Shown piece after piece: positions 1 through 10,492 of a DNA stretch of 64,000 nucleotides; position 1 is the first letter of the stretch, and each line of letters starts with the position of its first letter. Source of the DNA: Lumbricus rubellus (taxonomy: Eukaryota; Annelida; Clitellata; Crassiclitellata; Lumbricidae). The position numbers were made by a program, and so were the translations under genes. The notes under the pieces were generated by a model. The model did not search any database. It was not told the origin of the DNA and worked only from the letters and a program-made list of their open reading frames with translations. The DNA is taken from the NCBI GenBank assembly GCA_945859605.1, contig OX243827.1, forward strand, positions 21,206,862-21,270,861, given 5' to 3'.

Positions 1-867
1 TCACGCTGCCGAGGCTGCCCACTCTCCCGCCTCCTCCGAGCGCCAGCCGGGCGCACTGATACGGCCAACCAGGGCAACTGCGCGTGCGCAAGAGAGAGAG
101 AGAGAGATAGAGACCCAGCAGCCACTGCCGCCTGCATTTTAATCCGATCCAAACGTGCGTGTGCCCATCGTACGCGCGCAGCCCGTTTGGGAACCCCCCG
201 GGCGCGAACCGGGCCACGCTGATTTTCACACGGTCACTGTGTTTCTGCGGTCGTTTTGCCACCGTTAAAATTTCTTTAGTCGTCGTCGCATCGTCGCTCG
301 GTTTTGTTGTGAGAAGGTCGTGCGCAAGCAGTGCACTACTTTGATGGACTATTTCGATGGGCGGAGGCGTGCGCCGGCGTCCTATCACGTCGCCGCTGCT
401 GGTGCCACCGTGCGGCCGCCGCCGACAACGAGTACTGTTGTATGCGGGAGCGTTGTTGTTGTTGCCGTTGTTGTTTTTGTTGCTGTTGTTGCTCGCGTTG
501 TTGTCGTTGTTGTTCGCCGTTTTGCAGAAGAAACTGCGTTGGATTACGCGTTTTATTCACCTGCAAAGATGGCCTCGTTCGCGGTGCGGTGAGGCCGCCG
601 ACGCCGCGTCTCGACGCTACCGCTTGAAATGCCCCGATCATCGGAGCTGGTGGGTCGGCCGTGAAAACGACGCCGATAGCCGGTTGATTCTCGTCCGATC
701 GACCGCCCGCCCGCCCGTCAGCGATCGCCTCTGCGTCTGCTGTCACGACTGCTTCTGTTAGGGCGGTGGTGGTATTTACCCCCGTCCGCTTCGAGCGGAT
801 TCCGGTCAAAAATTCTCTCTCGGTGGTTTATACTGACCCCGCCGGATCGGTCTTTGTGGCCGCCGTC
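1..867 (+). promoter_or_regulatory. CpG-rich TATA-less promoter and 5' untranslated region of the AUTS2-like gene
   Basis: This is the only long GC- and CpG-rich stretch in the window. It lies directly upstream of the first coding exon at 868. It holds a perfect NRF-1-type palindrome (79-90), a short GA tract (about 91-115) and many GTTGTT/GCCGCC triplets, and no TATA box is visible. The open frames on both strands here (for example a Gln-rich one at 336-809 on the minus strand) follow from the CAA/TTG triplet content and are not credible genes. The transcription start cannot be placed from sequence. The region before position 1 is not visible, so further non-coding 5' exons are possible. Confidence 0.55.
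79..90. promoter_or_regulatory. NRF-1-type palindrome TGCGCGTGCGCA
   Basis: The 12-mer is self-complementary and matches the known NRF-1 consensus YGCGCAYGCGCR in its two GCGC half sites. Such sites are typical of CpG-island promoters and usually lie close to the transcription start, which supports calling 1-867 a promoter. Binding itself is inferred. Confidence 0.45.
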
Positions 868-1089
868 ATGGCCGACGAGGGCGGGTCACCCCCGAAGGTC
901 GCGCCTGCACGGAGCGTCTCGGTCGCCGCCGCTGTCTCGGATTGTTGTTCCCCCGTTGGCCCCGTCAGGAGGGAGAAGGCGAGGACCGCGGCGGGTGCGA
1001 GGGCTGCCGTGCCCCGCGTGCTGGATTTCAGGGAGGATATTATCGACGGATTTGCCATCGTGAGCTTTACGGATGTCAGGGATTTGGAG
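868..1089 (+). CDS. First coding exon of an AUTS2/fibrosin-family (Tay-like) gene
   Basis: The exon encodes 74 residues from an ATG with a purine at -3 and G at +4. The frame extends upstream to about 766 without another ATG, so 868 is the likely start. Residues 54-74 contain EDIIDGFAIVSF followed by an acidic tail ending in DLE. This matches the signature EEDIIDGFAMTSF...ALE of vertebrate AUTS2 and the related FBRSL1 motif (recalled, not searched). Exon 1 of human AUTS2 is recalled to end at the same residue, immediately after ALE. A GTTAGT splice donor follows at 1090-1095, phase 0. The rest of the exon is Ala/Pro/Ser/Arg-rich and low in conservation, as in the family. AUTS2-family proteins are nuclear; AUTS2 acts with a variant PRC1 complex in transcription. 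Exon 2 was not recognised, and a very large intron 1 is known for AUTS2. The protein is therefore partial here. Confidence 0.72.
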
Positions 1090-1114
1090 GTTAGTGTTTT
1101 TTTAATGTTGATTG

Positions 1115-1509
1115 CAGGGTGAGAACTTCCGGAGGGTTGGGGGTTTCAACCCCACCAGTCTTTCTTAGACCCCCATGTTAAAGTCTGTTTTTTACAACCC
1201 GATTGTTTGTATGTTTGTATGTGCACTTGTTATAGCGCCCCTTCAAGCTCTCTTCCTACTCAGAGGCGCTCCCGAATGCAGAGCGAACACTGCATCGGAG
1301 TTTCACGCCGAAGCGCTGAGCAATTGTGAGTGAAGGACTTGCCCAAGGTCCTTACGCGGCGAGGTGGATTCGAACCTCGAACCTTCCGGCTCCAAGGCAA
1401 CGACGCCACCACTACACCACCGCGCCCCACCCACTACACCACCGCGCTTCCAAGTGGATAATGGTCCAACCCCCTCCCACCCAGTTATTTTTCCACAATT
1501 CTTACACTG
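1115..1509. mobile_element. hAT-type MITE, family M1 copy 1, with a nested SINE
   Basis: The element starts CAGGGTGAGAA and ends CAATTCTTACACTG, which are imperfect inverted termini. It is flanked by an exact 8-bp direct repeat, GTTGATTG, at 1107-1114 and 1510-1517. Three more copies lie in the window (8677, 21067, 50753), each with its own 8-bp duplication, the hAT superfamily hallmark. Compared with the uninterrupted copy at 50753-50911, this one is about 240 bp longer because a tRNA-derived SINE lies inside it. No transposase is present. It begins only 25 bp downstream of the exon 1 splice donor. Confidence 0.8.
1197..1440 (-). mobile_element. tRNA-derived SINE (family S1) nested inside the MITE
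   Basis: On the minus strand the head carries an A-box-like GTGGTGTAGTGGTGG near 1410-1425 and a Pol III B box, the complement of GGATTCGAACC (1366-1376). A body follows, and the tail near 1225-1265 reads CTTGAAGGGGCGCTATAA, then a TACAAACA-like microsatellite. The same unit recurs at about 40750-40950, and a fragment is at 20440-20482. The tail matches the 3' end of the LINE at 53556-54285. Edges are placed by comparison with the uninterrupted MITE copy and are good to about 10 bp. Confidence 0.7.
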
Positions 1510-1599
1510 GTTGATTGCGTATTTTTTTTACTAACCACTAGATTCTTTAAATAATTTTATTTTCAAGAATTTATTTACCCCTCCCCCTTTCAAGGAAAC

Positions 1600-1930
1600 C
1601 GACTCAGGGGCGCTGAAGATGCGTAATTAAGGCCTTTGTAACAAATTCATTAGAATAATTAGTTCAGATTTTATAATTAGAATTGGGACGTTTAGCAGAA
1701 CTGACTAATTAGAAACACAATTAGCACGCCACTAATTAAATTAAAATTAGCTTTAAATGAGAGCTGATAGTGCTTCTGAATAGCTGCCATGTTGTGAGAA
1801 GTGCTTTACTATATTGTTTAATGTTTATATCAGATTAACTTCGATTAGAGCTTATAATTAGGCTAGATTAGATTTCAGGAAGAATCAGGAATTAGGACAA
1901 ACTAATTATAATTTAGTATTACAAGCCAGC
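1600..1930. promoter_or_regulatory. AT-rich stretch dense in TAATTA homeodomain-type sites
   Basis: Roughly eight TAATTA, TAATTAG or CAATTAG words occur between 1624 and 1760, with more near 1850-1910. This lies shortly after the first exon of a developmental regulator. The density may reflect an enhancer, or only high A+T content. No open frame or repeat boundary is seen. Confidence 0.25.
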
Positions 1931-3465
1931 TCTTTACTTAGAATTAGACGTGTTGACATCAGGATGCAAATATGACGCAAATATGTAGTTGATTAATTTG
2001 GCATGAAATCTGTAAGGCGAGAAATAATTGTGATAACTCGGATTTCTGAACTCGTCGTCCAAAGTTAAAAATTTCTGATTATTACTGCGAAGACAGTGTT
2101 CTATGACTCCGGAGGGCTGCACGTTGCAATAAGTATGTTTTTTTGTCTTCAAGCCTACGTCTTTATGCATTGGCAAAGAATCCTGTAAAACCTTAATGTT
2201 TCGTGTACTGATTCTGGTGTCACAGAATAAGATTCTGGAAAATGTCATTTTAAATATTTTCTGCCAGACGTTAAGATTGCTGTTGCTAAAACTGGGTTTT
2301 TGAGTTAATTGTTTTACTAAAATTTCAGATTTTTTATTATATGTTGAAATTTGTCTTAAAGACGTGTGTCATAACTAACCAGCAATTCTTATAACTCCTT
2401 TTCGAAAGAGATTTTGAGGCATCTTTAAAAACTAAGATGCTCACATTTAATGATGGCTGTCTGAAATAAAAGCGTATATCGCCTTGATGCAGAATATTAC
2501 CAAAGATAGTGAAGAGGATTTAATTGAAAAGTAAAGTTTCCTCAGGATATATGAAGGAGGAAACTTGGGATATGGAATGTATTTATTGGAAAGGGAACAC
2601 GACCAGTAAGGCAGACAGACAGACAGACGAATTGGTGGGTAGACAAACTGACAGCCACAGTACAGGACCAAGAATATACTAGAACAATCAAAGCACAGTG
2701 AATAAATAAAATAAAGGAAAGAGAACAAGCTAGACAACCTTACACAAGGTATGAGTGTGTGTGTGAGAGAGAGAGAGAGAAACAGACAGACAGAGATTTA
2801 ACAGTACAGACAGTGCACTAGACAGACAGACACGTGTAGAGAATAAGCTATGTGGTGAGACAAAACAGCATACAAATAATGTGCAAGAAGGTGTTATAAA
2901 GCAATACAGACATTGCACTCGAGTGAGATTTGAAAGCGCAGAGAATGTGCTAGCGAGAGATACCAGAGTACCCCGCAGGAATGTCGTAGGAGAGATTGCT
3001 GCGGTTAGGAGAATGCATGAGAAGGATAGAAACCATGCAGCAGAAAGAATGTAGGCCTACTTGAATTGTATAAGAGAATAATTAATTCATGAACATTATT
3101 GGAAAGGGGGTAGGGGGTAGAATAATATAAGCTACTAGCTTTTACTGGTTTCCATTGCATTTTACTGTACTTAGTTGTCATGATTGTATTATAACCAGAA
3201 TTGAACGTGCAATAAACAATAAACAACAATTATAAAAAGCAGAGGATATGCCGAAGACAGCAAGAGCTGCAAGACATGATATTATTATTATTTTTATTAT
3301 TATTATTATTATTGTTATTATATATTATTATTGTATAAATGCTGTTACTCTTTATTATTTATTATTCATATTTGCATGTTAATTTCTAACTAGTGAGTGT
3401 GACATACTGTACATAAAAGCTGTGTGAGCAATTTGTAAGAAATTTTGGGTGATAACTACAGTGGC
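1931..3465. other. AT-rich non-coding DNA with simple repeats and one interspersed repeat
   Basis: No exon is recognisable. GACA/GA tracts lie near 2610-2640 and 2755-2835, and an ATT-rich tract lies near 3275-3365. The part at about 3070-3230, which ends in AATAAACAATAAACAACAAT, is related to 55850-55965 (opposite strand) and 54885-54985 (same strand). It is probably the 3' end of an unidentified LINE with its poly(A) signal. Confidence 0.5.
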
Positions 3466-3469
3466 CAGT

Positions 3470-3605
3470 TGAAGATCATGGTTTTCAAAGGTCATGACAA
3501 TGATCCTCAATACAAGGTCAAGGTCTTGAAAAGGTCATGACCATGGTCCTAAGTCTATGGTCAAGGCTTTTGCAAAGGTCATGACTCTGACCAGTCATTA
3601 AGAAA
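3470..3605. repeat. Degenerate tandem repeat carrying AGGTCA nuclear-receptor half sites
   Basis: A unit of about 50 bp built around AAAGGTCATGAC is repeated about three times. One copy reads AAGGTCATGACCA, which is eleven of twelve bases of the palindromic thyroid-type response element AGGTCATGACCT. Another reads CAAGGTCAAGGTC. Regulatory function is inference; the repeat structure is directly visible. Confidence 0.5.
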
Positions 3606-3947
3606 TCTTAGTATTGTATTTCAACGCCATTGAAGCTCTTGGCATCGCAGAAAGGAAGTCAATGGAATTGCTTTCAATGTTCCTTTGGTGATGTTTTTAT
3701 CTGAAGACTTCCGGCCTTGATTTAATCATATGCTACAGAGCGCTGTATACTGTGTGTGTGTGTGTGTGTGTGTGACTGTGTGTGCTGTTTAGCATTTTGC
3801 AGCTGCTGGAAGCTTGTGGATAAACTGTGGTTAAGAATTTGCTGAAAATATGCTTTCTGTCTGCTGTCGTTTGATAATTATTATTTTATTATTATTATTA
3901 TTATTGATAATTTACCTGTTAATTTTTGGTGATCGTGACATTGTATA

Positions 3948-4140
3948 TTTCTCCGTGGCTGGCCCTGCGACCTGGAATGAGCTCCCTGTTATCCTTCGTC
4001 AAATACCTATTAGCCTTTCTGCTTCTACTTCATTTCTTTCTCTTCTCAAGACTGTCTTATTCGACCGGGGTTGGACTCGGAGCGCTCCTGAGTAGTAACC
4101 TTGAAGGAGTGCTATATCAAATTCTCAGTAAATAAATAAA
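3948..4140 (+). mobile_element. 3' end of a CR1/L2-like LINE (relic)
   Basis: The frame encodes VAGPATWNELPVILRQ, then LLKTVLFDRGW, matching the usual C-terminal end of non-LTR retrotransposon ORF2 (consensus AWNxLP...FKxxLKxxLF). It ends near 4096 and is followed by (AAAT)n at 4130-4146. It is a 5'-truncated fragment with no host function implied. Confidence 0.6.
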
Positions 4141-4267
4141 TAAATATTTAAAGTAAAAGATAAAAAGATTGTTAGATAAATTCTGTTAGAACATTGTATG
4201 AATGAAACTTTTGAGGACATTAATCACAATATAATCCCTAGAAGTGCTCAGTGATTATTTTAATAGC

Positions 4268-4377
4268 TTGTTGCTGTTTGACGACATTATGTCAAATCAA
4301 AGATGATTAGTGTCGCCCTCCTCCTTTCTCCAGGCATGGGACTGGCACTACCAATGAACGAGCAGTGGCAGAGTTCA
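4268..4377 (+). repeat. Interspersed repeat R1, copy a
   Basis: A unit of about 110 bp with the core AGTGTCGCCCTCCTCCTTT, then GGGACTGGCACT, ending near CAGTGGCGGAGTT. Seven copies are seen in both orientations. It was not recognised as a known family; no Pol III boxes, coding frame or clear target duplications were found. Confidence 0.65.
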
Positions 4378-4430
4378 TCATTAATTGCCTCTGAGTTGTC
4401 TCCTATAATGACCTATATGCCCTCTTGGGT

Positions 4431-4635
4431 GTGTGTCTCTCTGTCTTTCACTGTCTGTCTCTCTCTCTCTCTCTCTGTATCGCTCTCTGACTCTCTCTGT
4501 CACTGACTCTATCTGTCTTTGTTTGTCTGTCTGTCAGTCTCATGCTGTTTCTATCTGTCTGTCTGAACAGATGTATGTCTCTGTCTGTCTCTCTGTCCCT
4601 GTTTCCCCCTCTCTTGTTCTCTCTGACAACCGGAG
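4431..4635 (+). repeat. CTGT/CTCT microsatellite tract
   Basis: Imperfect (TCTG)n and (TC)n runs. They give a Ser/Leu/Cys-rich frame that is not a gene. Confidence 0.8.
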
Positions 4636-5039
4636 CTTGTTTTCCACCCCTCTGACTTGACGGAAATCAACTGGTTCCCTGCGTCTATCCCTTTAAAGAA
4701 AGTCCTTTAGAAATCTGTTGACTTTACGACAACACTGTTGTTGTTGTTGTTGGCGATGTGTCTCTGAATGTGATTTGCAAGATGCGAGAAGTCTTTAAAG
4801 CGATTCTTTAAAGCGAATGAATTGCGGTTTTCATTCATTCAGCCTGCGTAATTACTACACGTTTGAAATGGTAGTTGCTGGGTTAAATGCAATCAGAGAA
4901 TCGGACCACACTCCGTTCAGGCAAGAGGGAGAGAGAGAGAGAGAGACAGACATACAGATATAGAGAGGTGCAGAGAGGTGCCTCAGTGGCGGAACTATAC
5001 TTGTGCGAGCTTCCGCTGGTGCGGTAATTCATAATGCTG

Positions 5040-5140
5040 TTTCATTCATTCAGAGCATTTATATAGCGCCCCTTCAAGGAACTACCCAGCCCAAACACGA
5101 CCAAAGAAAAAAGACTTGAGAGACTTGTAGAACCCTGTTT
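5040..5140 (-). mobile_element. 3' tail of the CR1/L2-like LINE (about 100 bp)
   Basis: Read on the minus strand it gives TTCTACAAG, a T-rich run, GGGCTGGG, CTTGAAGGGGCGCTATATAAA and a (TGAA)n tail. This follows the 3' end of the LINE at 53556-54285 almost base for base and is a strongly 5'-truncated insertion. Confidence 0.65.
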
Positions 5141-5142
5141 GT

Positions 5143-5252
5143 TGCTTGTTACATGTTTAAAACGACTGACATTTTCAAAGATGATCAGTGTCGCCCTCCT
5201 CCTTTATCCAGGCTTGGGACTGGTATTACCAGAGTGCAGTCAGTGGCGGAGT
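5143..5252 (+). repeat. Interspersed repeat R1, copy b
   Basis: Carries the R1 core at about 5185-5230 and the CAGTGGCGGAGTT end. It lies directly next to the LINE tail at 5040-5140. Confidence 0.65.
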
Positions 5253-5415
5253 TTGTTGTATGTTGCCAACACACTGATGTACATGTATATGTAGGGCCGT
5301 ACGTTTGCCCTTTGGGGCATTTATTTGTGGGATAGAAGTTCGATAGGGTTGTTAGATGCAGGACTTCTGTTGTCGTAATTTGTAGGAATCAGTTAGGCTT
5401 AATTGGATTTGAAGT

Positions 5416-6960
5416 GGTGTGGGTTACAATTATAAGCTACTTACAGTGTATTATCTGAGATAAGTGTTATTGTTTTATTGACGGTCTATGTTAATTACTT
5501 TTAATTACTGTTAATTACCGTCTTTGTTTGGTTAATTATTAGACCCTGCTTGCAGCCTAGCAATGCAGAGAACTGCCATAAAGGGGAGATAAATATCTGG
5601 GGGGGTGATGCGGTTCAAAAGGCTGTGCCCAGGTGTTGGCTACCTTTGTGTTGACCCCTAATATATTAACCTCTATAATATAGAGTTCATGACCTATATA
5701 CATGCGTTGACCTGTAAGTGTTAATAAACCATTAGTTTGATGTCTGCTGCTATTTCGGACAGGTCAGCATTGGGCAACAACACATGTCCATGCAGTGAAG
5801 ACTTATGGACCAGTGCCGAAAGCTGTTGCCCTTTGGGGGTGTGGAGTGAGTACCGACTGGGGGTGGGTACTGATTGGGGTGGGTGCGGCGGAGGTACTAC
5901 TGATGTACGGCCTTTGAGGTGGGAGTCCTGTAACTTTGTTTTGTCTTGATGTGTTGGTTGGTTGGTCTCGGGGCAGCCACCGTCTGGCTGGCTACCTATC
6001 TCTGTCTGTCTGTCTGCTGGTTGGTTGGCTGGCTGGCTGGCTGTTGCAGCCGGTGAACTCGGAATGGCTAGGCAAAGATCAAACGACCTCTGGATTAGTC
6101 TCTCCCTACGTCCCTTTCTCTCCCTCTGTCTGCCTCTGCCTCTCCTTGTTTATTTCTGTCTATCCAGTCACTTTTGCCTGGTGTGGGTTACAATTATAAG
6201 CTGCTTACAGTGTATTATCTGATATAAGTGTTATTGTTTTATTGAGATCTATGATAATTACTTTTAATTAATGTTAATCACTGTTAATTGCTGGTCTTTG
6301 TTTGGTTAATTATTAGACCCTGCTTGCAGCCTAGCACAGAGAACTGTCATAAAGGGGAGTTAAATATCTCGGGGTTGTGCAGTTGAAAAGGCTGTGCCCA
6401 GGTGTTGGCTACCTATGTGTTGACCCCTAATATATTAACCTGTGTATAGAGTTCATGACCTATATACATGCGTTGACCTAAAAGTGTTAATAAACCATTA
6501 GTTTGATGTCTGCTGCTATTTCGGACGGGTCAGCATTGGGCAACAACACATGTCGATGCAGTGAAGACTTATGGACCAGCGCTGAAAGCTGTTGCCCTTT
6601 GGGGGTGTGGAGTGAGTACCGACTGGGGGTGGGTACTGATTGGGGTGGGTGCGACGGAGGTACTGATGTACGGCCTTTGAGGTGGGAGTCTTGTAACTTT
6701 GTTTTGTCTTGATGGGTTGGTTGGTTGGTCTCGGGGCAGCCACTGTGTGGCTGGCTGGCTACCTATCTCTGTCTGTCTAAGTCTGTCTAAGTCTGTCTGT
6801 CTCTGTCTGTCTGTTGGTTGGTTGGCTGTTGCAGGCGGTGAACTCGGAATGGCTAGGCAAAGATCAAACGACCTCTGGATTAGTCTCTCTCTCTCTATGT
6901 CCCTTCCTATCCCCCTGCCTGTCTTTGTATCTGCCTCTCCTTGTTTATTTCTGTCTATCC
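5416..6960 (+). repeat. Direct tandem duplication, unit about 766 bp
   Basis: The segment from about 5416 recurs from about 6181. For example, TGATGTCTGCTGCTATTTCG lies at 5737-region and 6503-region, an offset of 766. The copies differ by small indels and substitutions. Each contains a GTTAATAAACC word and ends in TCTG-rich sequence. The frames at 5737-5949 and 6503-6712 are the same reading of the two copies and look non-coding. Confidence 0.8.
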
Positions 6961-7578
6961 AGTCACTTTTCAGCCTTGTCTTCAGCTCTCACAGTCTGTC
7001 TTGATCTTCTTTGCTTCGAAATGCTTGTCTAATCATCCCTTTCTCTATGTGTGTCTCGCTCTCTGTCTGTGTATCTGTCTGTCTGCCTCCTTCTCTGTCT
7101 GTCTATCTCTGTCTGTTTTCTTTCTCTTTGCCTTCACAAGTTCACATTTCTGTCTGTGTGTGTCTGTCTAAGTATCTCTCACTGTCTGTCTCTGTCTATT
7201 ATCTTGCAGGCGGTGAACTCGGAATGGCTAGGCAAAGATCAAACGACCTCTGGATTAGTCTCTCTCTCTCTATGTCCCTTCCTATCCCCCTGCCTGTCTT
7301 TGTATCTGCCTCTCCTTGTTTATTTCTGTCTATCCAGTCACTTTTCAGCCTTGTCTTCAGCTCTCACAGTCTGTCTTGATCTTCTTTGCTTCGAAATGCT
7401 TGTCTAATCACCCCTTTCTCTATGTGTGTCTCGCTCTCTGTCTGTGTATCTGTCTGTCTGCCTCCTTCTCTGTCTGTCTATCTCTGTCTGTTTTCTTTCT
7501 CTTTGCCTTCACAAGTTCACATTTCTGTCTGTGTGTGTCTGTCTAAGTATCTCTCACTGTCTGTCTCTGTCTATTATC
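6829..7578 (+). repeat. Recent tandem duplication, unit 375 bp
   Basis: 6829-7203 and 7204-7578 are almost identical with a constant 375-bp offset. For example, GCGGTGAACTCGGAATGGCT occurs in both. The unit begins inside the second copy of the 766-bp duplication, so this duplication came later. TCTG-rich sequence continues to about 7670. Confidence 0.85.
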
Positions 7579-7799
7579 TTTGGCTTTGCCTTCACTTGTC
7601 TGCCTCTATCTAAGCCTCTCTCTGTTTGTCTGTCTGTCTGTCTGTTTGTCTGTCTCTGTCTGTCTGCTACTTTGAACCACAATAAATTTGTAGTTGGCCT
7701 CTGTTCACTTTCGCTTTTGTGGTTAACAGATGAAATGTCTTGTTGTGAGAGCGGCTATGATGGATGTTCATTTGTTTTATTGGCTTTATAAGATGTTCT

Positions 7800-8480
7800 C
7801 ATTGTTGACTTTGATTACAGTAGTCTGTGCTCTGATAGCCTAATTAATTACTCTCAATTGTGCCTGGGAATGCTTCAAGTTTTTCTATTGAATCGGCGGG
7901 GCGGTGGTGGTTATCTGTTGATGTAATTAAGAGGTAATTAAACTGATTAAAATTGTAATAGCTTAATCGTTCTTTAAGAGTATCTAAACAGTTTTCGCGT
8001 CTATTTAGCAGTTGTGGCTAAATGGTTTTGTCATATTTGAACATGCAGAAGGATTCCTTATCCATCACAAAGAGAGACTCTTTTTCACAAAAGCTTTTTG
8101 CACGGCGGCCTACAAGGCTTCAGAGTCGGTAAAAAATTCTTTTGAGGCGAATTGTTCCCGCTCGTTAGATCTTGTTTGGTTTCAAGCCTTGCATGCCCGG
8201 CTTTTAGCGGCAGTCGGTCGGCGGAGTGGGGGTGGGGTGGGGGGGGGGGGTGTTGTGGGTCGCCGCTGGCGCGTCAGGTCCGATGAAATTTCATCCGTTT
8301 GATGTCGTCCGCATTAGTGTGGAATGTGACATCGTCCTCCGACTTGGACGACGACGATATAGTGTCTTCTTCTTCCGCCTGACATTTCTTCCACGCTTTA
8401 TCAGCGAATCACCGAGGGTGAAATCACCATCAGTACGAATAATATGTGTACATTATTCATTCACGGGTTCCGATTGTTTT
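7800..8480. other. Unique non-repetitive block with CpGs and TAATTA sites; possible conserved non-coding element
   Basis: Unlike its surroundings this stretch has balanced composition, several CpGs and few simple repeats. TAATTAATTA lies near 7840, and GTAATTAAG and GTAATTAAAC near 7924-7940. A GGTGGGG tract is at 8225-8255. No open frame resembles a known protein. An intronic enhancer is possible, but only interspecies alignment could show it. Confidence 0.25.
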
Positions 8481-8676
8481 TTGGCTGAGGTGAAAGAACG
8501 TGTTTGTGTGTGTGTGTCTGTGTGTTTGGATGTGCCTGTATGTCTGTGTGCATGTCTGTGTGTGTCTGTGACTCTGTGTGTATCTTAGTGTATCAGTATG
8601 TATGTATTTCGGTGTATGTGTTTGTGTGTTTATTTTGAGTGTTTAGAATAGCTTGATTTGTACAATTACCGTTAAT

Positions 8677-8824
8677 CAGTATGAGAATTGTAGAAAGCAA
8701 CTGATGAGAGGGGGAGGGATTAGACATTGATTCTTGTGGAGTTGGGCGTTCAATGCAGACTTGACTGTGGGGTCCTAAGAAAGACTGAGATTGCAACCCC
8801 CATCCCTCGGCAATTCTCAACCTG
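8677..8824. mobile_element. hAT-type MITE, family M1 copy 2
   Basis: Starts CAGTATGAGAATTG and ends CAATTCTCAACCTG. An exact 8-bp duplication, CCGTTAAT, flanks it at 8669-8676 and 8825-8832. The interior has diverged from the other copies, but the termini and target duplication are intact. Confidence 0.8.
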
Positions 8825-9012
8825 CCGTTAATTCTGGTTGAGTCACTATTAAAGATAATTATAATATTAGCAAATCTTTTACTGTCAGATATTAGTTGAT
8901 GCGATGCAAGACCGACTTGCTCATTTACTCATGAATGATTGAACGATGAAGTACAATGGACCACATGCAAGATTTGATGGAAGAAGGAGCAGACATAGAC
9001 AATATAATGAGG

Positions 9013-9093
9013 CAATACAATGAGACAATACAATGAGACAATACAATGAGACAATACAATGAGACAATACAATGAGACAATACAATGAGACAA
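9013..9093 (+). repeat. 13-bp minisatellite, about six copies
   Basis: The unit CAATACAATGAGA is repeated head to tail and ends just before the MITE at 9097. Confidence 0.85.
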
Positions 9094-9096
9094 TTA

Positions 9097-9511
9097 GGCC
9101 TAAAAAAAATGCTGTGTTTCCGGTAACAGAGCTAAAAAAAATTGGGTAGGTAGGTCGGAAAATATTTTTATTTTGTAAAATATTTTTATGCAGTGATTAT
9201 CCGAAAAAGTATACCCCACTAGTCTTTTTTGCACGCTGAAACAAAGTACGTGTTCTAAGCAAGTATAAACTGCCTATTTCCCGACTGTCTGCACCTAAAA
9301 CTGCTCTAGAAACAGTCCTATTAATTTCATTTTGTTGACGTCTCTTATGTTATGTCAATAAAAATGTTAAAAAAATATTTTTTGAAAAAAAATTAAAAAT
9401 TTTTTTTGAAAAATATTTTTTTTTAATAAAATTTTTTTACAAAAATATTTGGGTCGCGGCCGTAAAAATGGGTCGGTCGCGTTACCGGAAACACAACAAT
9501 TTTTTTACGCC
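9097..9511. mobile_element. PIF/Harbinger-like MITE with TTA target duplication
   Basis: The 415-bp element begins GGCCTAAAAAAAATGCTGTG and ends with the near-exact inverted copy ACAACAATTTTTTTACGCC. The shared inner terminal word is GTTTCCGGTAAC. It is flanked by TTA at 9094-9096 and 9512-9514, as expected for Harbinger insertion. The interior is A/T homopolymer-rich and codes for nothing. Confidence 0.65.
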
Positions 9512-9519
9512 TTAGTGAT

Positions 9520-10480
9520 GTGAGCGTGAAATATTTCATTTGAAATATTTCATTTCTGACAGTTTTTTTTTTAAATATTTCAACGCCAAAAAAACCGTTT
9601 TTTTTACATGTATGTTTTTTTTACATCTCTAGTTGACGATGACAACAAAGGTGATGGCATGGACGATGATGAATAACAATGAGGAAATCTTGTAACTGAC
9701 AGATTTTAGCAGTATAATTACTATTAATGATGGTTTACTCTGTCTGACTGATAGTACTATAATACTATTTATGTTTGTGTTCTAAGTTCTATTCTTAGAA
9801 CTTTTTGTAAAATTTTGTTTGCCGGATTATTATTGAGTCTAGTTGACATAGTATTTGTGATTTATAATTTGTCTTGTAAAGTCACTAAAGTGTTTCGAAT
9901 TCTATACGATTGACTGTGTCCTAGGCTAGCAGAATTTAGCTAAACTCACATTTATTTCATTTATGACAAAACAAGTGATTAATAATAAATGTTAAGCATA
10001 ACAATGAACAATAACATCTACTTTATTAGACCAAACTGTAATTTGTGACATTTGGTGAATAAAACATGTTTTTCAACATATAATGTAACTCTCATAAAAG
10101 TCATTCTTAAAAACAGGTAATTAGACGGTGGTGGTGGTGATGACGATGATGATGATGACAACGACAGGCTAATTGTGAATGCAGCCTATTTGGCAAAAGG
10201 TCATCATGCATGCAACCAGGCTGACGGAATGATGCACGCTATCATCGGCAGATTATGGCCTCCGTCTCTCGTTGTTCGTCAATGCAACAGTCGCTTGATG
10301 ATAACACGAGTTAAGTCAGATTCAACACAGGAAGAAAAGAAAACGAGCAGAACTGGTTCTCACGAATTGTCATCTATCTATAATAGACCCCTAAGTGGAT
10401 TCATGATGGCAGAAGGAACACTTTGTTGGGGCTTGGGATGGGGTAGGAATCAGGGGGGGGGGTCATGAATGGGTCAACCA
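9520..10480. other. AT-rich non-coding DNA
   Basis: Contains A/T homopolymers near 9560-9625 and GATGAT-type tracts near 9640-9675 and 10125-10165. No gene, splice-flanked exon or further transposon ends could be supported. Confidence 0.5.
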
Positions 10481-10492
10481 GTTGGATCTTAC

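Noticed and set aside
336..809. Gln/Arg-rich 157-residue minus-strand frame and overlapping plus frames upstream of exon 1
   Set aside because: Caused by TTG/GCC triplets in a CpG-rich 5' region, with several overlapping frames and no family signature.
9515..9640. A second small DNA transposon abutting the Harbinger-like MITE (ends GTGATGT and ACATCTCTAG)
   Set aside because: The ends are only weakly complementary and no target duplication was found.
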